Assembly: GCA_000181795.3 (NCBI GenBank)
Contig: CM012955.1
Coordinates: forward strand, 8,347,476-8,411,475
DNA: 64,000 nt
Direction of reading: 5' to 3'
Source of the DNA: Trichinella spiralis
Lineage: Eukaryota > Nematoda > Enoplea > Trichinellida > Trichinellidae
Within the stretch, counting starts at the first letter, position 1. Every line of letters starts with the position of its first letter. The notes under the pieces were generated by a model. That model saw nothing but the letters and a program-made list of their open reading frames with translations. It was not told the DNA's origin and made no database searches. This document shows positions 1 through 12,229 of the stretch, in pieces. Both the position numbers and the translations under genes were made by a program.

Positions 1-354
1 CAGTCAACTTGCATTGCATCTTCAAATTCTGGCAACAACAATAATACAGGCGTTGTATCACCTTCAATGTTTACGTGTACATCATTTGCAGCATCTTTGC
101 CAACGTCCAATGATGAAGCCGCTGCCGAAGCAAGTCCTCGTCCTTTGGATCTTTCGTTGAACACTGTGACAAGTAGTAATCACGCTAGCCGCAGAAAATC
201 GAATAGAGTCTCTCAAGCGTGTTATACTTTTATACCGGATGTGGCCGATTCCAATTCCTGCTTGATGGGATGCAGTTGTGAGACTGATTTGTCTTTGGAA
301 TGTTCCAGCCAATCTGTCGGCTCCCCTCCTGCCAAGAAGACGAAACGTCTTTGA
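1..354 (+). CDS. 3' end of an unidentified, probably nuclear regulatory protein (partial)
   Basis: The frame is open from base 1 and ends in TGA at 352-354, giving the last 117 residues of a protein whose start lies outside the window. The segment is low-complexity, rich in Ser, Asn and Ala. It contains RPLDLSLN about one third of the way in, a PxDLS match to the motif that recruits the corepressor CtBP. It ends in a basic PPAKKTKRL that could be a nuclear localisation signal. No folded domain is visible. The combination suggests the tail of a transcription factor or corepressor-binding protein, but the family cannot be named from this piece. There is no intron after the last motif, and a 3' UTR of about 600 bases follows. 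Confidence 0.6.
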   Translation, partial: QSTCIASSNSGNNNNTGVVSPSMFTCTSFAASLPTSNDEAAAEASPRPLDLSLNTVTSSNHASRRKSNRVSQACYTFIPDVADSNSCLMGCSCETDLSLECSSQSVGSPPAKKTKRL

Positions 355-1052
355 GATTTTCCCATCCACTTTTATTGCTTGTCAGTATTAAGGTTGTTTC
401 AGTTTTGCAGGTTTTCATTTTTCATGTGTGATGGTATAATACCGCCGGGTGCTTGGTTATTACTTTCAACATCTCTTGCTGTGCTAATTTAATTTTGTAG
501 AGTAAGTTTTTGTTTGCCAGTAATTTTGCGTATTAGAATATTGTTTATTTTTTCTCATTTTAACATGCGTTCGGTTGTATCGATTGGTGTGGTATATGCA
601 CAAATTATTTGCTGCATCGCTGTTTCTGTTTTCACACTTTCATTATTAGAAAAACGGTCGGCATTTAATTGAAATATATCATTTTGACATTTGCTTGCAT
701 TGCAGAATGTTCATTGGAATAGGTTTATCTGAAAAACTGAAGTGCATATGTGGATTATTAACCATTTTTGCAAGGTCAAAATGATGGAGCTTTTTTTGCA
801 GATGCATTGTTGTTGAATCTTACTTTAAAATGTGTTAAGCAACTGTTTCCTATTTTCTATCATTTTGAACAGACTTATGCAACATCATTTATGTTATTGA
901 ATTGAGTTGTTTTCGCTAAGTTTTTCAAATAATAGCTGTGCCGTTTAACAAATAAAATACAAAATTTTTTATTATATAATATGACGGATAACGGTGAACA
1001 GATTCATCAAGTTGAATTGATATGGTTCTTTAGTACTTAAAATGCTTGCTTC
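355..1052. other. 3' UTRs of two convergent genes
   Basis: Noncoding and AT-rich. It holds the 3' UTR of the plus-strand gene ending at 354 and, from the right, the short 3' UTR of the minus-strand gene whose stop is at 1053. An AATAAA for the plus gene lies at 951-956. The complement of AATAAA for the minus gene lies at about 968-973, so the two predicted cleavage zones touch or overlap. Confidence 0.55.
951..956 (+). terminator. Poly(A) signal AATAAA
   Basis: Canonical AATAAA about 600 bases after the TGA at 352-354, in a T-rich setting. It is the best polyadenylation signal for the upstream plus-strand gene. Confidence 0.5.
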
Positions 1053-4000
1053 TTACTTCGTAACGGTCTGGTTGGAAAACAAAGGTATCTGGTTACTCGT
1101 AATTTCAGCACTTTTTCCTAATGACATAGCAATTTTAGATTCAATGCAACATATGTATTCACCGGGTACGGTCGACTGTTGACACTTGTACGGCAATCCC
1201 GGTGCACCACATGGATTTAATTCTGTTGGAGAGCAGCGGAGAGGTTGATTGGTCAATCGATTGATATGCGGTAACCATCCAGGTTGGCAGGTAGCCTTAG
1301 CTGAACAGCAGATGTATTGCTCACCGGTAGATCCTATCTGAGTCATCTGATTACAGACAAATCCTGGTGGACATGCATAGTTAGTCCTTGAGCAGTAGTG
1401 ATACTGCTTTGTTATGGGATCTTTGTAGGGATCACCTTGAGGACAAAGGTTACCATTTGTCGGCTTCACCTGACTAGAGCAACAGACGCTTTGACCAGTT
1501 GTTGTCATTGATGAACACTAAAGTAACAATTTATTTCATTTAAAATTTAACATTTTAAAAATACTTTCCGGTTTTTCAAAATGATCGAAATCACCCTAAT
1601 TACAGTATGATATTTTCAACATCATATTTTAAAATAACAGTGATGCTTTAAATTGAAACCAATTATGAAAATATTTTTAACAGGCGAAATCCATGATTCA
1701 TGTAAGGATTTTATATTTTGTTTATTATTAATGAAAACTTCATTAAATTTGTTCCTATTGATTTAGCGTGTACTTACTTCATATCCAGTTGGGCATGCAG
1801 CACTTGAGGTGCATAATTTTGGTGTTCCTGAATCCAAGTAAGTGATTCGTCCAATGCATTGACAAAGATGTAGCACACCACCACTCGGCATGCAACAGAT
1901 GTAGTTTCCTCTCAAATTAACAGATTCTTGACAAAAAGCACCTGATGGGCATGTTGAATAAGATGGATTACAGTATCTTGGTTGTCCATCAGCATTTAGT
2001 AAAGTGGAACCTGTTGCACACATTGCTGCCTGACAGCAGTAATATATGTTAACTTCTGATTGTCCACGTTGACAGTTATAACCGCTTGGACATGCTGGAG
2101 AGTGAATATCGCAATGCTCTGGTACACCTTCTCTTTTGTAGGGCTGTTGACCAGGTCCGCATACATCTTGACTTACTTGCCGACAACATATCATCTGTCC
2201 GGACCCAGCATAGCTCTGTACACATCCGTATCCAGCCGGACACGGTCTGTTCATTCCGCAAATGTAGAGCACTCCATTCTGTTCCCAAGGTGCACTTCCA
2301 TCAGGACAAGGAACTTTTAAAGTAGCGCAGCAGATTTGCATATTAGGCAACGTGGATGCTTGACAAGAATATCCGTTTGGACACTGCGGATTCTGTGCTG
2401 TGCAAATCTGTGGCTGACCAGTCGGTAATAGATATGGTGATACCCCACTTAAACATCCAAGAGCTGCACTACCTTTACAACAAATGAAAACTCCATGCAC
2501 ATCTGACGCAAGACACATATATCCCGCCAAACAAGATTTATCAGACGGTGAACTGCATAGCATTGGTGATTTCCCATCTTGTAAATATGCTACCCATCCT
2601 TTGGGACAATTTGGAAGATGATCTATTTGACAACAAATGTATTGAGAAGGTATTGTGGATGGTTCACATGCTGTACCTGCTGGGCATGTTGAAGGGGTAT
2701 TCATACTGCACATTTGTGGTTGTTCTTTTGTAGGATAAGGAATTCGTCCACTTTGACATGCCCAAGCTTGCCTGAGGCAGCATAAAAATAGATGCGGCTT
2801 AGTCGACGGTTCGCAGTCATACTCTGCTGGACATTGACGAAGTGTTGGATCGCAATAAAATGGAACATTCACTGACTGTCTGTATGCAGGTCGACCAGAT
2901 GCGCATTGTTCTTGTAGTGACGGCATTCCATTACTACAGCAAATAAACTGGCCTATCAGAAATGGTGACGCCACACATCGATAACCAGGAGATGGGCAGG
3001 AGCTTTCAGGTCCTAAACAGAACTGAGGTTGACCATTCAAATAAAGCGGAGATGTTCCAGGTGGGCAGAAAGCGTCTCCAGTACTAGGCCGGCAGCATAT
3101 GCCAACCAGTGGATCGCCAACGCTAGGCAGACATTGGCTTTGCGATGGGCAACCGGCGCCAGTTCTGTCACAAAATACATTTAAACCAAACGCAGTCAAC
3201 ACTGGTTCAAACCTAGCTGGACACTGATGCACTGTAATACTGATTGGGCAACATATGCGCACTGTCGGTGCGTTGACAGCAGCTACACATTTGTATTTTA
3301 AAGGACATGAACCTGGAGTAGTCGGTGAGCATTGGACAATAGTTCCAGCTAAAGTATACGGCTTTCCATCTTTTGGACATGCATAAGTTACTGAAGAGCA
3401 GCAGATATGAATGTTTGGTGCATTAGCAGCCGCTTGACATACAAACCCGCTCGGGCAAGCCGCTCCAGCAGATGGATCGCAGTGCATTGGCTCAGAGCCA
3501 ATTAAATATGGCCTCCCTGGACTTAGGCAAGTTAAAGCGATGGTGTAGCAACAAATTCGTGACATTGGATCCTCCATAGTTGCCAAACAAGCAGTTCCAA
3601 GTGGGCAAACAAGGGCATTGTCAGTGCATAATACATGTTTTCCTGCTATTAAATAAGCGCTGAGCTGCTGTGGGCAGTGTAAACGATTCAGCACGGGACT
3701 GGATCTTTTACAGCAAATTCTCACATCTGGATGCATAGGTGTTGGAAGACAGCTACTTCCAACAGCACAGGTTGCAACATCAGTTGGGTTGCAAGCTTTG
3801 ATTATGCCAGATTCAAGTCTCCAGTCAATTGGACATGTAAAATGTGCCTGACCGACACAACAAAGAAATATTCTTTTTCCAGAGGTGGAAAGGAGACAGT
3901 AAGCGCCGGGAATGCATGTTCCAACTATTCCAGGCATGCATGCCACCGCAATGCCAGATTGAAGCCTGAGATTAGCTGGACATTGCTCAGCAGATGTCGC

Positions 4001-4963
4001 CGGTGTGCAACAGACATACACTGCTGGATTGAGGACAGAAACAAGGCAATGGGATCCTGATCGGCACGCAACTGCTGCAGGCTTGCATTCTTTAACTTGT
4101 CCATCTTCTAGCATGAATCCTGTTGGGCAGTGGCTTAAGGTACTAATTTGCTGAACTGCTTCACAGCAGATATATATACGTTGTACTGTTCCAGGTGATT
4201 CCATGCATATAGAAGGAGAAGGACACATTGGTGCAGATGGATTGCAAGTAATTACACGCCCTTGTGGCAATTGAAAGAAAGCCGGACATTGGAGATTTTG
4301 GAAAGAGCTCGTCAACTGGCAGCATACATGCACCCCTGGCCGGCCAGGTACAGCTAAACAGCTTGATGTCAGTTTACAGCTTGAGTATGTTGGCGTGCAT
4401 TCCTTCACTATTCCATCTTCTAGCGTAAATCCAGTTGGACATTGCATACTTCCTGTTGGAAATGCTATTTTGCAACAAAGGTACTGATTTGATGTTCCAC
4501 CTATAGCTTTCACACAAGTGGAAGACTGTGGACACGTTTGCACACCAGCAGTAGGACTGCAGCTTACTGGTGCAGAATCAGCATGTGTCATTCCATGTGG
4601 ACATTGACCAGCAGGTCCGCAGCAAAGTCCAAAAGTGGTATCTGGTTGAGCATGGCAGGAGTACTCAGCTGGGCACTCAAATGGCTGTATAGCAGAGCAA
4701 GTGCGTTGAGAACCTGTAACAGGATCTACGAAGGCGACTTGATTAAGAGGACATCTGCCTAAAATTATTCACTATCAACGCATTGTACTAATTCCTTTTT
4801 ATTTTATTATTTCTGCAATTTAATTAAATATGTTTATCAATTAATTTTATTGTTTATAATTTCATACGTTTAACTGACAAAGGAATTGAAATGAAATATG
4901 TTTGAATTGTTGGTCAATATTAATGAAAAATATAAAAATTAAAATGAATAAATAAATAAATAA

Positions 4964-5004
<41 letters not shown>

Positions 5005-6932
5005 ATATTTTATATAATTTGATAAGAAAGCAATGAAGTTCAATAAATGTACAAAGAAGTTATTACTAGTTTGACAAATTTTTATTGCTTAAACTTTGCT
5101 ATCATTCACTGATAGCCAAAGCAGAGAAAACCATGCACGTATTTAAACTAATTTTTTAATATCAAATGTTAAATCAAAAAAGAAAGGAAGAAGTTTTCGC
5201 GCATGTTTTAAAAATAATACATTCATTGAGCGTTTGAATGCCTCCAAGTGCCACAAAAAGGGAATAGAAAAATTACAAAAAGAAAAATACCTTGAGGAAT
5301 AGATGTTTAGCATTTCATGGAGAAGTAAAAGTTTGGGGAAAACAGTTTGGTCAAAGCTCTAAGGTTACCTAAATTAGTCGACAGACGACTACAAAGCCAA
5401 TAGAAATATGGTAAACTGAAAACAAGCGGCAGAAATCGGCCTGATGATTGCAAGCATCTACTCCATTCTAAGCTTTTTTGCGATCGAACCGTGCTCATTG
5501 TTAATTTTTTATCTAAATTACGCTTTCCAGTCAGCTAACAAAATTCATCTGTTTTATTAATTAATTGATTGATTAATTCGTTTCTGTGATTTCGAAAAAC
5601 TTCTATGAAAAAAGAAAAAGCATATACCGACATCATGTTGGCAGCACTGATAAGCAGCAATCCAAAAATTAAAATGGCAGCTGGAAAAAGGTGGACACTG
5701 GCCAAGCTTGTTTTTTTGACATAATCGTAGCAAATTTCCATCACCATATAATGGATGCATATCGCTTGGGCAACCTTTGTCAAATCCAGCTAAGCAAAAT
5801 CCATTTATGAGGCAAAACTACTTACCATTATCTTGTTGACAACATTGAAATCGATCGGTCAAATAGCTCCAATGACAAATTGACTTTCCAGGGCACTGGT
5901 GAGATGGATCACCTGGAATGCATTTCACTAATTGATTGTTCAGTTTGAAGGGCTTAGATCCACTCGGACATCCTTCTCCTAAATTAATAGGAATGTTCTA
6001 AAAGAGATGATACTTCACAAATTATTTATTACCTGGATCTTTACCACAGCAACGATGTGAATTTTCTACGTTGTCAAAATAACAAATTGTGTCCTCAGGA
6101 CAACTCTCTGATAAACCGGGAACACATCTCACGAGCTGTTTATGCTGATCTATCAATGGCCTTGTTCCCCATGGACAACCGTTAGGTGGTGGCTCAATTC
6201 TTTCACCGGCAATACAACAAGCACCAGCTTGGCATGTCAATGGTGAGACGCAGTCTGCGTCTGTTGTGCACTGCTTTGGATTTTCAATTCTAGCAAGCAG
6301 TGATGACTTTCCCAAATTGCAATAAGCTAAGCACAAATTAAATATGCATTTAATTTGCAATATATCAAACTCATACCTGGACTACGGCCGCAGCAGATGT
6401 ACCGATCATCAACACTGTCATAATAGCAAATGTAATCTTTAGGGCAACTTTTAACTATTCCAGGAACGCATTCTTGCGCTACTCCATTAACCAGATGTGG
6501 CATAGTGTCAATTGGACAAGCTAAACCATATGTAACAAAGTAATTTATATTTTAAAAAAGGCATATTCATTTTTCAATTAAAAATATTTCATTTCTGCTT
6601 TTTTACCTATTTCATTTTTTGAATGAATTTGCGATGCTGCAAATTTACAGTAACCTGCAATTTTGTAACCTTCACAGTAATGTTGTAGAATTTTGTAACA
6701 TGATTTTTTTTAATCTGTATCATCAATGACCTAATTTCATTCAAAATACAAAAGTAAAAAACAGAGGAAGCAATTTTTCATCAAAAAATTATATTTACAT
6801 AATAAAAATATTATAATTATAATTCATATATAATAAAATATTGTTAATTTACATTTTTGAATATTTACCAAAAAGTGAATTGCAACATTGTTGAATGACT
6901 AACAGGAAGAACCATTTGTAAAAAATCGTCAT
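1053..6932 (-). CDS. Large secreted lustrin-type cysteine-rich repeat protein
   Basis: Seven exons read leftward: 6869-6932, 6377-6520, 6033-6326, 5826-5978, 5628-5789, 1778-4758 and 1053-1517. Together they give 1421 codons (1420 residues). Exon 1 encodes a signal peptide (MTIFYKWFFLLVIQQC...). The rest is about 26 repeats of roughly 45 residues following CPxG...C.P....CP.GY.C......YICC, the nematode lustrin Cys-rich module. A short segment with a Cys pattern like EB or WAP modules lies in exon 3. The five 5' introns are all phase 1 and each upstream exon carries one or two modules, but the sixth exon is 2981 bases and carries about 20 repeats with no intron. The product should be extracellular, perhaps in cuticle, eggshell or matrix; this role is inferred from the family. 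No catalytic domain is visible. The start is the ATG beginning the only signal peptide whose splice phase fits. Confidence 0.85.
4946..5001. repeat. (AAAT)n/(TA)n microsatellite
   Basis: A run of AAAT units followed by about 17 TA units, inside the 870-base intron between the fifth and sixth exons of the lustrin-repeat gene. Confidence 0.95.
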
Positions 6933-7783
6933 ATCCGCTTGAACAAACTTTCTGTTCTTCAATGTAATCACTTTAATGCTTCTGCAAAACTTGCCATCGA
7001 CAAACGAAGCAAGCAACCCGTACGTGTTCAAACAGCAGAAAGTCTCTAATGTGTAAAACTAGACATCAATACTGGTGCTGATGTCAACTAGCTGACCTCT
7101 GCTTTTCAGTGCTTCATCAAAAGAATTAATTTTGCAACTGCTTTCAAAATAAACGTTTTTTGCTGCATACTGCTTATCTTTCCAAAAAATATATGAACTC
7201 TAATATAAGTTTAAATTATTCTAGTTTAAATATTCTTAAATTTTAATATCTTCTTTCAAAATAACATTAATTTAATTTTATTATACTACATTGTACCACA
7301 ATGTTAAAACCGCTTAGGTGTATATGGAATATTATTTTAAAAGTTGATAAAAGTAAAATAGATTCGTTTTGCTAATATTTAAAAATTATTTCAAACTAGA
7401 TATGCAAAATTTGATGAACGTGAAATGCATGTTTGTGCGTGGAATCTGTTCGTGACGTCTAATTGATGAGTCAGGTAAAGCTGGACAGTTGAAGTGCAAA
7501 CACAATGAAAATATCAAGATGAAACTGATGCTTTAGACAGAAAAATGGTAGAGGTGATTTATTTTATTTACATTTCTGTTTAAGAAATCCTCGAGTTCTT
7601 TTACTGAGCAATAACTTCAACTGACTCTCCAAATGGTAAACATTTATTGTGCATTCACTTGCGCTTTTGCTTTCCAGCTTTTAACATCCATGCTCAATTT
7701 CATCTTTTAATTTGATGTTGAAATAGCTAAGCTTGTCAATATGATTCACATCACTTTCAGCATTCACAACCACCCACACATAC

Positions 7784-7811
7784 TAGCGTGCGCGCGCACA
7801 CACACGCACAC
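7784..7811. repeat. (CG)n(CA)n dinucleotide tract
   Basis: Short alternating purine-pyrimidine run (GTGCGCGCGC then CACACACGCACAC) in the intergenic region; it could form Z-DNA. Confidence 0.85.
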
Positions 7812-7963
7812 TTGAGTTGATAGCTGTAATACTAAAGCCATAAAAGTTGTATAATTTATTAGATCTATTAGTAATAAGTCATATATACTTTTTAAGTGAA
7901 TATCATATCAAATTTTTGAAAACTTTCCTTCAGTTCCATAATTATTTAAACACATCACATAAT

Positions 7964-7990
7964 TATCTATCTATCCATCTATCTATCTAT
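7964..7990. repeat. (TATC)n tetranucleotide microsatellite
   Basis: Imperfect run of TATC units in the intergenic region upstream of Jagunal. Confidence 0.85.
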
Positions 7991-8592
7991 ATAAATTACT
8001 CGAAAGTCTTCAAGTACAGTTTACATAAAACAAATTTTTACAATATTTTGATATATGAAATATAATTCTCAAAATTAAATTCTGTCATCTTTTAAACGTG
8101 CTTCAAATGGAATTCATAACACTAATAAGTTACTTTACTATCAATGATACTACTGTATTGATGTGTTGCAAGCTGTGTAGTGGCTGTTTATGGTAAATTT
8201 ATTCTAATCTTGACATAAATCTTCTTCTTCTGAAAATTTGAATATGTAAGTTAAATAATCTTTTATGCAGTTATAAAACTGAAAGGTTATTTTTGTTCAT
8301 TTATCTAAAATTTTAACCACATTTCAACCTGTTTTCGTCTTTGAAAGCGTAAAGTTTATCATACGTAATTAATTTTTTTAGGAAAAAATATTTATATAAA
8401 TTAAAAGTTTATTGTGAATTTTATCTGATTTTTTATATATTGGTGCTACGTGATTTAAGCTATGTATGGTAAAACTTACTTGATTATTTATGCAAAACAG
8501 TTTCGAATACTGGTTACATCATAAACTGGAACATAGAATTTAAACGAAAGATGATTGTTAATTTGTTAAAGTTTAACTTTCTTCATTTTCAG

Positions 8593-9257
8593 ATGTCATC
8601 ACGTTTCGGACCTCGAGCAGTTGGAAGCGATGGTTCCGATTTTCGGCATCGTCAAAAAGTTGCTACACACTACCGTGACAGGTAATTTAATTTTTGTTTA
8701 TAATTTCACAAAATATTTTTGATTTAATTTTTAGCGTACTGAACAAGTATCGTATGAAAGTGACGCTCAGTCTTCATGCACTGTTGTTGTTTCTTATTTG
8801 GGCAAAGCTTTCTGTATATGCGTTGCGTTGGTTCGATTTCACGTTGCATTTCGTTTCGTCTATACAAATGCCTCAACCTGAATTTTGGGAATACTGGTGG
8901 ATTTTTAGTTTCATACCAAGCTGGTTAACTGTTGACGCGATGCAGAGAAATGACAGTTCTGCTATACTGAAAGCTTACTTTCTTTTCTTGATTTGTGGCT
9001 TATTTCCAATTGCCATTGGTGCTGGTCTGAATTTGAACGAATTAGTTACATATACTAAGCATGGCAGAGCCGAGGAGTTGTTTTACGATTTCCCAGTGGT
9101 TGTCATTCGGTACATCTTCTTTGCCATTGCTTTGCAAGTGCATGTTTTTGCCATGTACTTTTGCACCAAGCTCGGACAAGCTTGGCAAAAAGCGACGTCC
9201 GGCATGTCAGAAGCTAATTATCCTGACAGCAGCCTTAGCAACGCAAAAAGGCAATGA
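8593..9257 (+). CDS. JAGN1: Jagunal homolog, ER membrane protein
   Basis: Two exons, 8593-8681 and 8735-9257, joined by a 53-base intron; 203 residues. The N-terminus ([20 protein letters not shown]) closely follows the conserved Jagunal start seen in animals (R.GPRA.GTDGSDF.HRE). Four hydrophobic segments follow, the last rich in aromatic residues ([20 protein letters not shown]). That matches the four-pass ER membrane topology of the family. Jagunal is needed for ER organisation and vesicle traffic in the secretory pathway, for example in oocytes and granulocytes of other animals. The length is slightly above the vertebrate protein because of a short Ser-rich tail. The ATG sits immediately after a CAG acceptor, so the mRNA may begin with a spliced or trans-spliced leader. 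A poly(A) signal follows at 9519. Confidence 0.93.
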
Positions 9258-9518
9258 CGGCAGAGTCGTTCAATTGAAAGTGAACGATCGATTCAATTTT
9301 TCATTGTCGGAAATTTGAATTTTTACCGTTGTTCACATCTGTTATCTTGTCATTCATTCACTGAGAAGACCAATTATTATCATTTTATTTCTGCTCAGCT
9401 TTGTTGCTTATATTTTGATGCAGCGGTACGAAATATTGATTTACATGCTGCCAGAAGTTTCAGATCGAACTATTGTTTGATGAATCATTAAACAATTTCC
9501 CAATTGTTTTGAAAGTAC

Positions 9519-9524
9519 AATAAA
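9519..9524 (+). terminator. Poly(A) signal AATAAA
   Basis: AATAAA about 260 bases after the Jagunal stop codon; the likely 3' end of that mRNA. Confidence 0.6.
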
Positions 9525-9914
9525 GGCGTAACGATTTTTTTTTCACTTGTACCATATATTTCCAATAGTTATGTTGTATAATGTAATGCATAAGGAGATT
9601 GAAGGTTTTGCGAAATGTATATGATTTTATTTTAAATAAATAGTTGAATTTATTTAAGAAATTTATTAACTAGAAAATTTAAAATAAATATTATCCATAT
9701 GTAAACTTATTTTTTCAACATGTCTATTTTGTATATATGATTCAATTATACATTATAAATAATAAAATTTGAAAAAAAATGTCAATTTATTCATTTTAAA
9801 TGAAAAAACACTTTAGCAATATATTTTCCTATTCATAGTTCCCTGAACGCATTTACAGTATGCATTATACAGTATAATCTGTTTGTTGGATAGAATTTAT
9901 TGTCCGGTGAGAAA

Positions 9915-10890
9915 ATGATGGCCCAACGCTTAGATGATCTGAATCTACCCAATAACGCAATTGAAAAATTAATTCAACAACAGGTAAATTAAAAATGTTT
10001 CGTTGTATGTAAACAATGCGTTGTGTACGTTAATATGGTATTTAGATGAAAATCACCGTAATTTTGTATAAAATAAATATTAATTTATAATTAGATACAC
10101 TATTGCATGATAAAATGTTTTTTATTGTTAATGTTGTTTCAAATAAAAGTTGTGTTTGTGTAAACAATGAAGATTTTATTTCCAAATGTTGAGTCATCAT
10201 GAATGTGAAATGGTTATTTTTCTTTTGATCAGCCGAAAGGTAATAATAATATTGAATCAAGAAAGATCTTTATCGGTTTGATCACGATAATGTTGTCAGA
10301 ATGAACAGATTGCTTTCAGTTTGACTGTCACGTTTTGTACAATTAAACGTGGTGTTGAAATTAAATAGAAGTGATAGTATTTTGTCAACAGAGTAATAAA
10401 AATATGTTTAATTAATAACAGAAACTCGGCATTCAGTTTTCCGAAGAAGCCACAATTGCAATTAGTCGAGCAGCAACTGTATTTATCCTGTATTGCACGT
10501 CGAAGTAAGTTTGTTTTTTGAATTTTCGTTTCATTCATTTCTGTTTATATGAAAGTAGAAACGAATAATTTACTCATTTAGAGCATCAGAAAGAACACTG
10601 AAAGATCGTCGTCGAGTAATCAAGGCCGAAGATGTGATCGGTGCAACAGCGGGTTGCAATGTGCCAAATTTTGATTGTGTAAAGCTGACTGAAATCCACG
10701 CTTTGAGTAAGTTTGGCACAAATTCATTTTTTCGCTTTAACAATTGTTAATATTTAAAAAATTTTGTTCAGCAGTTGATCCGGAAAAAAGACTGATGGAA
10801 AGGATTGCTACGAGTGGAAGAAAAAGACGCAGTCAAGCGATGGATGCCGAATCCAAACTCACCATCAATTTAGATGATGAACAATTTTAA
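9915..10890 (+). CDS. POLE3: DNA polymerase epsilon subunit 3 (histone-fold, CHRAC-17/Dpb4 type)
   Basis: Four exons: 9915-9983, 10422-10504, 10582-10706 and 10772-10890; 131 residues. The opening RLDDLNLPNNAIEKLI matches the family signature (DLNLPN.VI.RII). The central part carries the histone-fold core ISRAATVFILYCTS and KDRRRVIKAEDVIGA. POLE3 pairs with POLE4 in the leading-strand polymerase epsilon holoenzyme, and with CHRAC-15 in ISWI chromatin-remodelling complexes. It acts in the nucleus. The tail ends in a basic GRKRR stretch and a short acidic end; the long acidic tail of vertebrate POLE3 is absent. Two ATGs are adjacent at 9915 and 9918 and the true start could be either. The last intron ends in CAGCAG, so the first residue after it may vary. 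Confidence 0.9.
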
Positions 10891-12073
10891 ATTTTCCCAT
10901 TATCACATTTAGCTTATTTACTTAAATTGAAATGGTTTGAAAAAAGTGAATATGCGTTTAAAATTCGTAAACGATTGTTTTGTCCAATGATTTGTTTTTT
11001 AAGCTTGAAAAGAATGATAGTAGTTTGAAGAGAATTTATTTTCATATATTCATTCTGTACGTTTTGTCTGTTCATCTGACAAAACAGTGATCATTGTGTT
11101 GGTGGTGGGTGAATTTTTTAACGTTTCAAGTTTTCAATAAATTATTCGGCTGAATTGTATGTAATTTTTTGAAGAAGACATCGACTTGCCAGCTCGTAAT
11201 CGACTTTTAATTCAGCTCTGTTGTACTGGTGCTCAGAGCAGATGTGTTGAATGGTTGTTTCAAATTTATACAATTTCTGTTTCTATTCCAATAAACACTG
11301 TACAGTATGCATAACAATCAAGAATAAGCAGATTAAGTGTGTAAAGTAAAAGTAGAAATTCAATCGAGCGCATCGACAATTGATTGTTCAGTCAGAAGTG
11401 TAAAAGTAGGCGTGTGTTCGAATAAAAAGTGATTTTCACAAGAGTGAAGCAAAAATGAGATGTTTTGCTTTGATTTTTTTTCTTTTAATAAATATTCGTC
11501 GGTGATTAAGTTGTGAATAATTTGAAGTGAATGTTCTTTAACTTCTGCTCAATTGTATGCAGTGAGTTTCAGAAAGTTTAACGTATTGAATTTTGTCAGT
11601 TGAAGTTTAATTTAAATTCATAAAATAAAATTTATTTAAATTTTAATTTTAATAAACATTTGATAAAATTTATATGATCAAGTACAGTAATCGTTTGTGT
11701 GTAGGTTGTCAGAAAATGTACAGTATGACAAGTTTTGAACCGAAAAAGGGGAAAAAAAATTTTGTCGACTTCAGCAGAAATGGCACGGACAGTTTTACGG
11801 TAGAGATTGTTGACGAGCAGAGATGATCAGTGACGTGGCGACGTCACTGCTTGGCGACCGTCAGTTTTGAAAACAGTAGTGGTTGATTTTGCGCGTGCGA
11901 TTGGTCAACGAATTGTTTGTTGTTTGCAATTGAAGTTTTATTTTTTTTAATTTGAAATTTAAATTTAAAATATAAACTATTTTCCACATCCAGAGCTGAT
12001 CTGTTCGATTGTGCTTGTTTTGTTCAGTCAGTTGGCTGTTTGAGTGTACGATGATCGCGTCTGTCGTCGTGTA

Positions 12074-12095
12074 ACGTACGTACGTACGTACGTAC
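12074..12095. repeat. (ACGT)n palindromic tetranucleotide repeat
   Basis: About five perfect ACGT units. Each unit is self-complementary, so the tract is a perfect palindrome. It lies about 300 bases upstream of the DLK start. Confidence 0.92.
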
Positions 12096-12205
12096 ACAAC
12101 AAGCAGAGCTTGTCGACGCGCGATCAATAAAAGCACCAACCACACGCGCAACAGTGTCGTAGTTTGTTCATGTCGGTCTTTTGGTCGTTCGTTCATTTGG
12201 TCTGT

Positions 12206-12229
12206 TCTTCTTCTTCTTCTTCTTCTTCA
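12206..12229. repeat. (TTC)n trinucleotide repeat
   Basis: Run of about eight TTC units in the DLK upstream region. Similar TTC/CTT runs recur at 14091-14117 and near 14527. Confidence 0.9.

Larger units (their letters stand above)
6933..8592. other. Intergenic region between divergent genes
   Basis: AT-rich with no convincing exon. It separates the start of the minus-strand lustrin gene (6932) from the start of Jagunal (8593) and should hold both promoters. It contains a CA/CG run near 7784-7811 and a TATC run at 7964-7990. The Jagunal ATG is preceded directly by a splice-acceptor-like CTTCATTTTCAG, so a 5' UTR intron or a trans-splice site may end at 8592. Confidence 0.5.

Noticed and set aside
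5307-5498. Minus-strand 63-codon frame in the lustrin gene's large intron, considered as an extra exon.
   Set aside because: It lacks the Cys pattern of the protein, and direct joining of 5628 to 4758 already gives a perfect phase-1 junction between modules.
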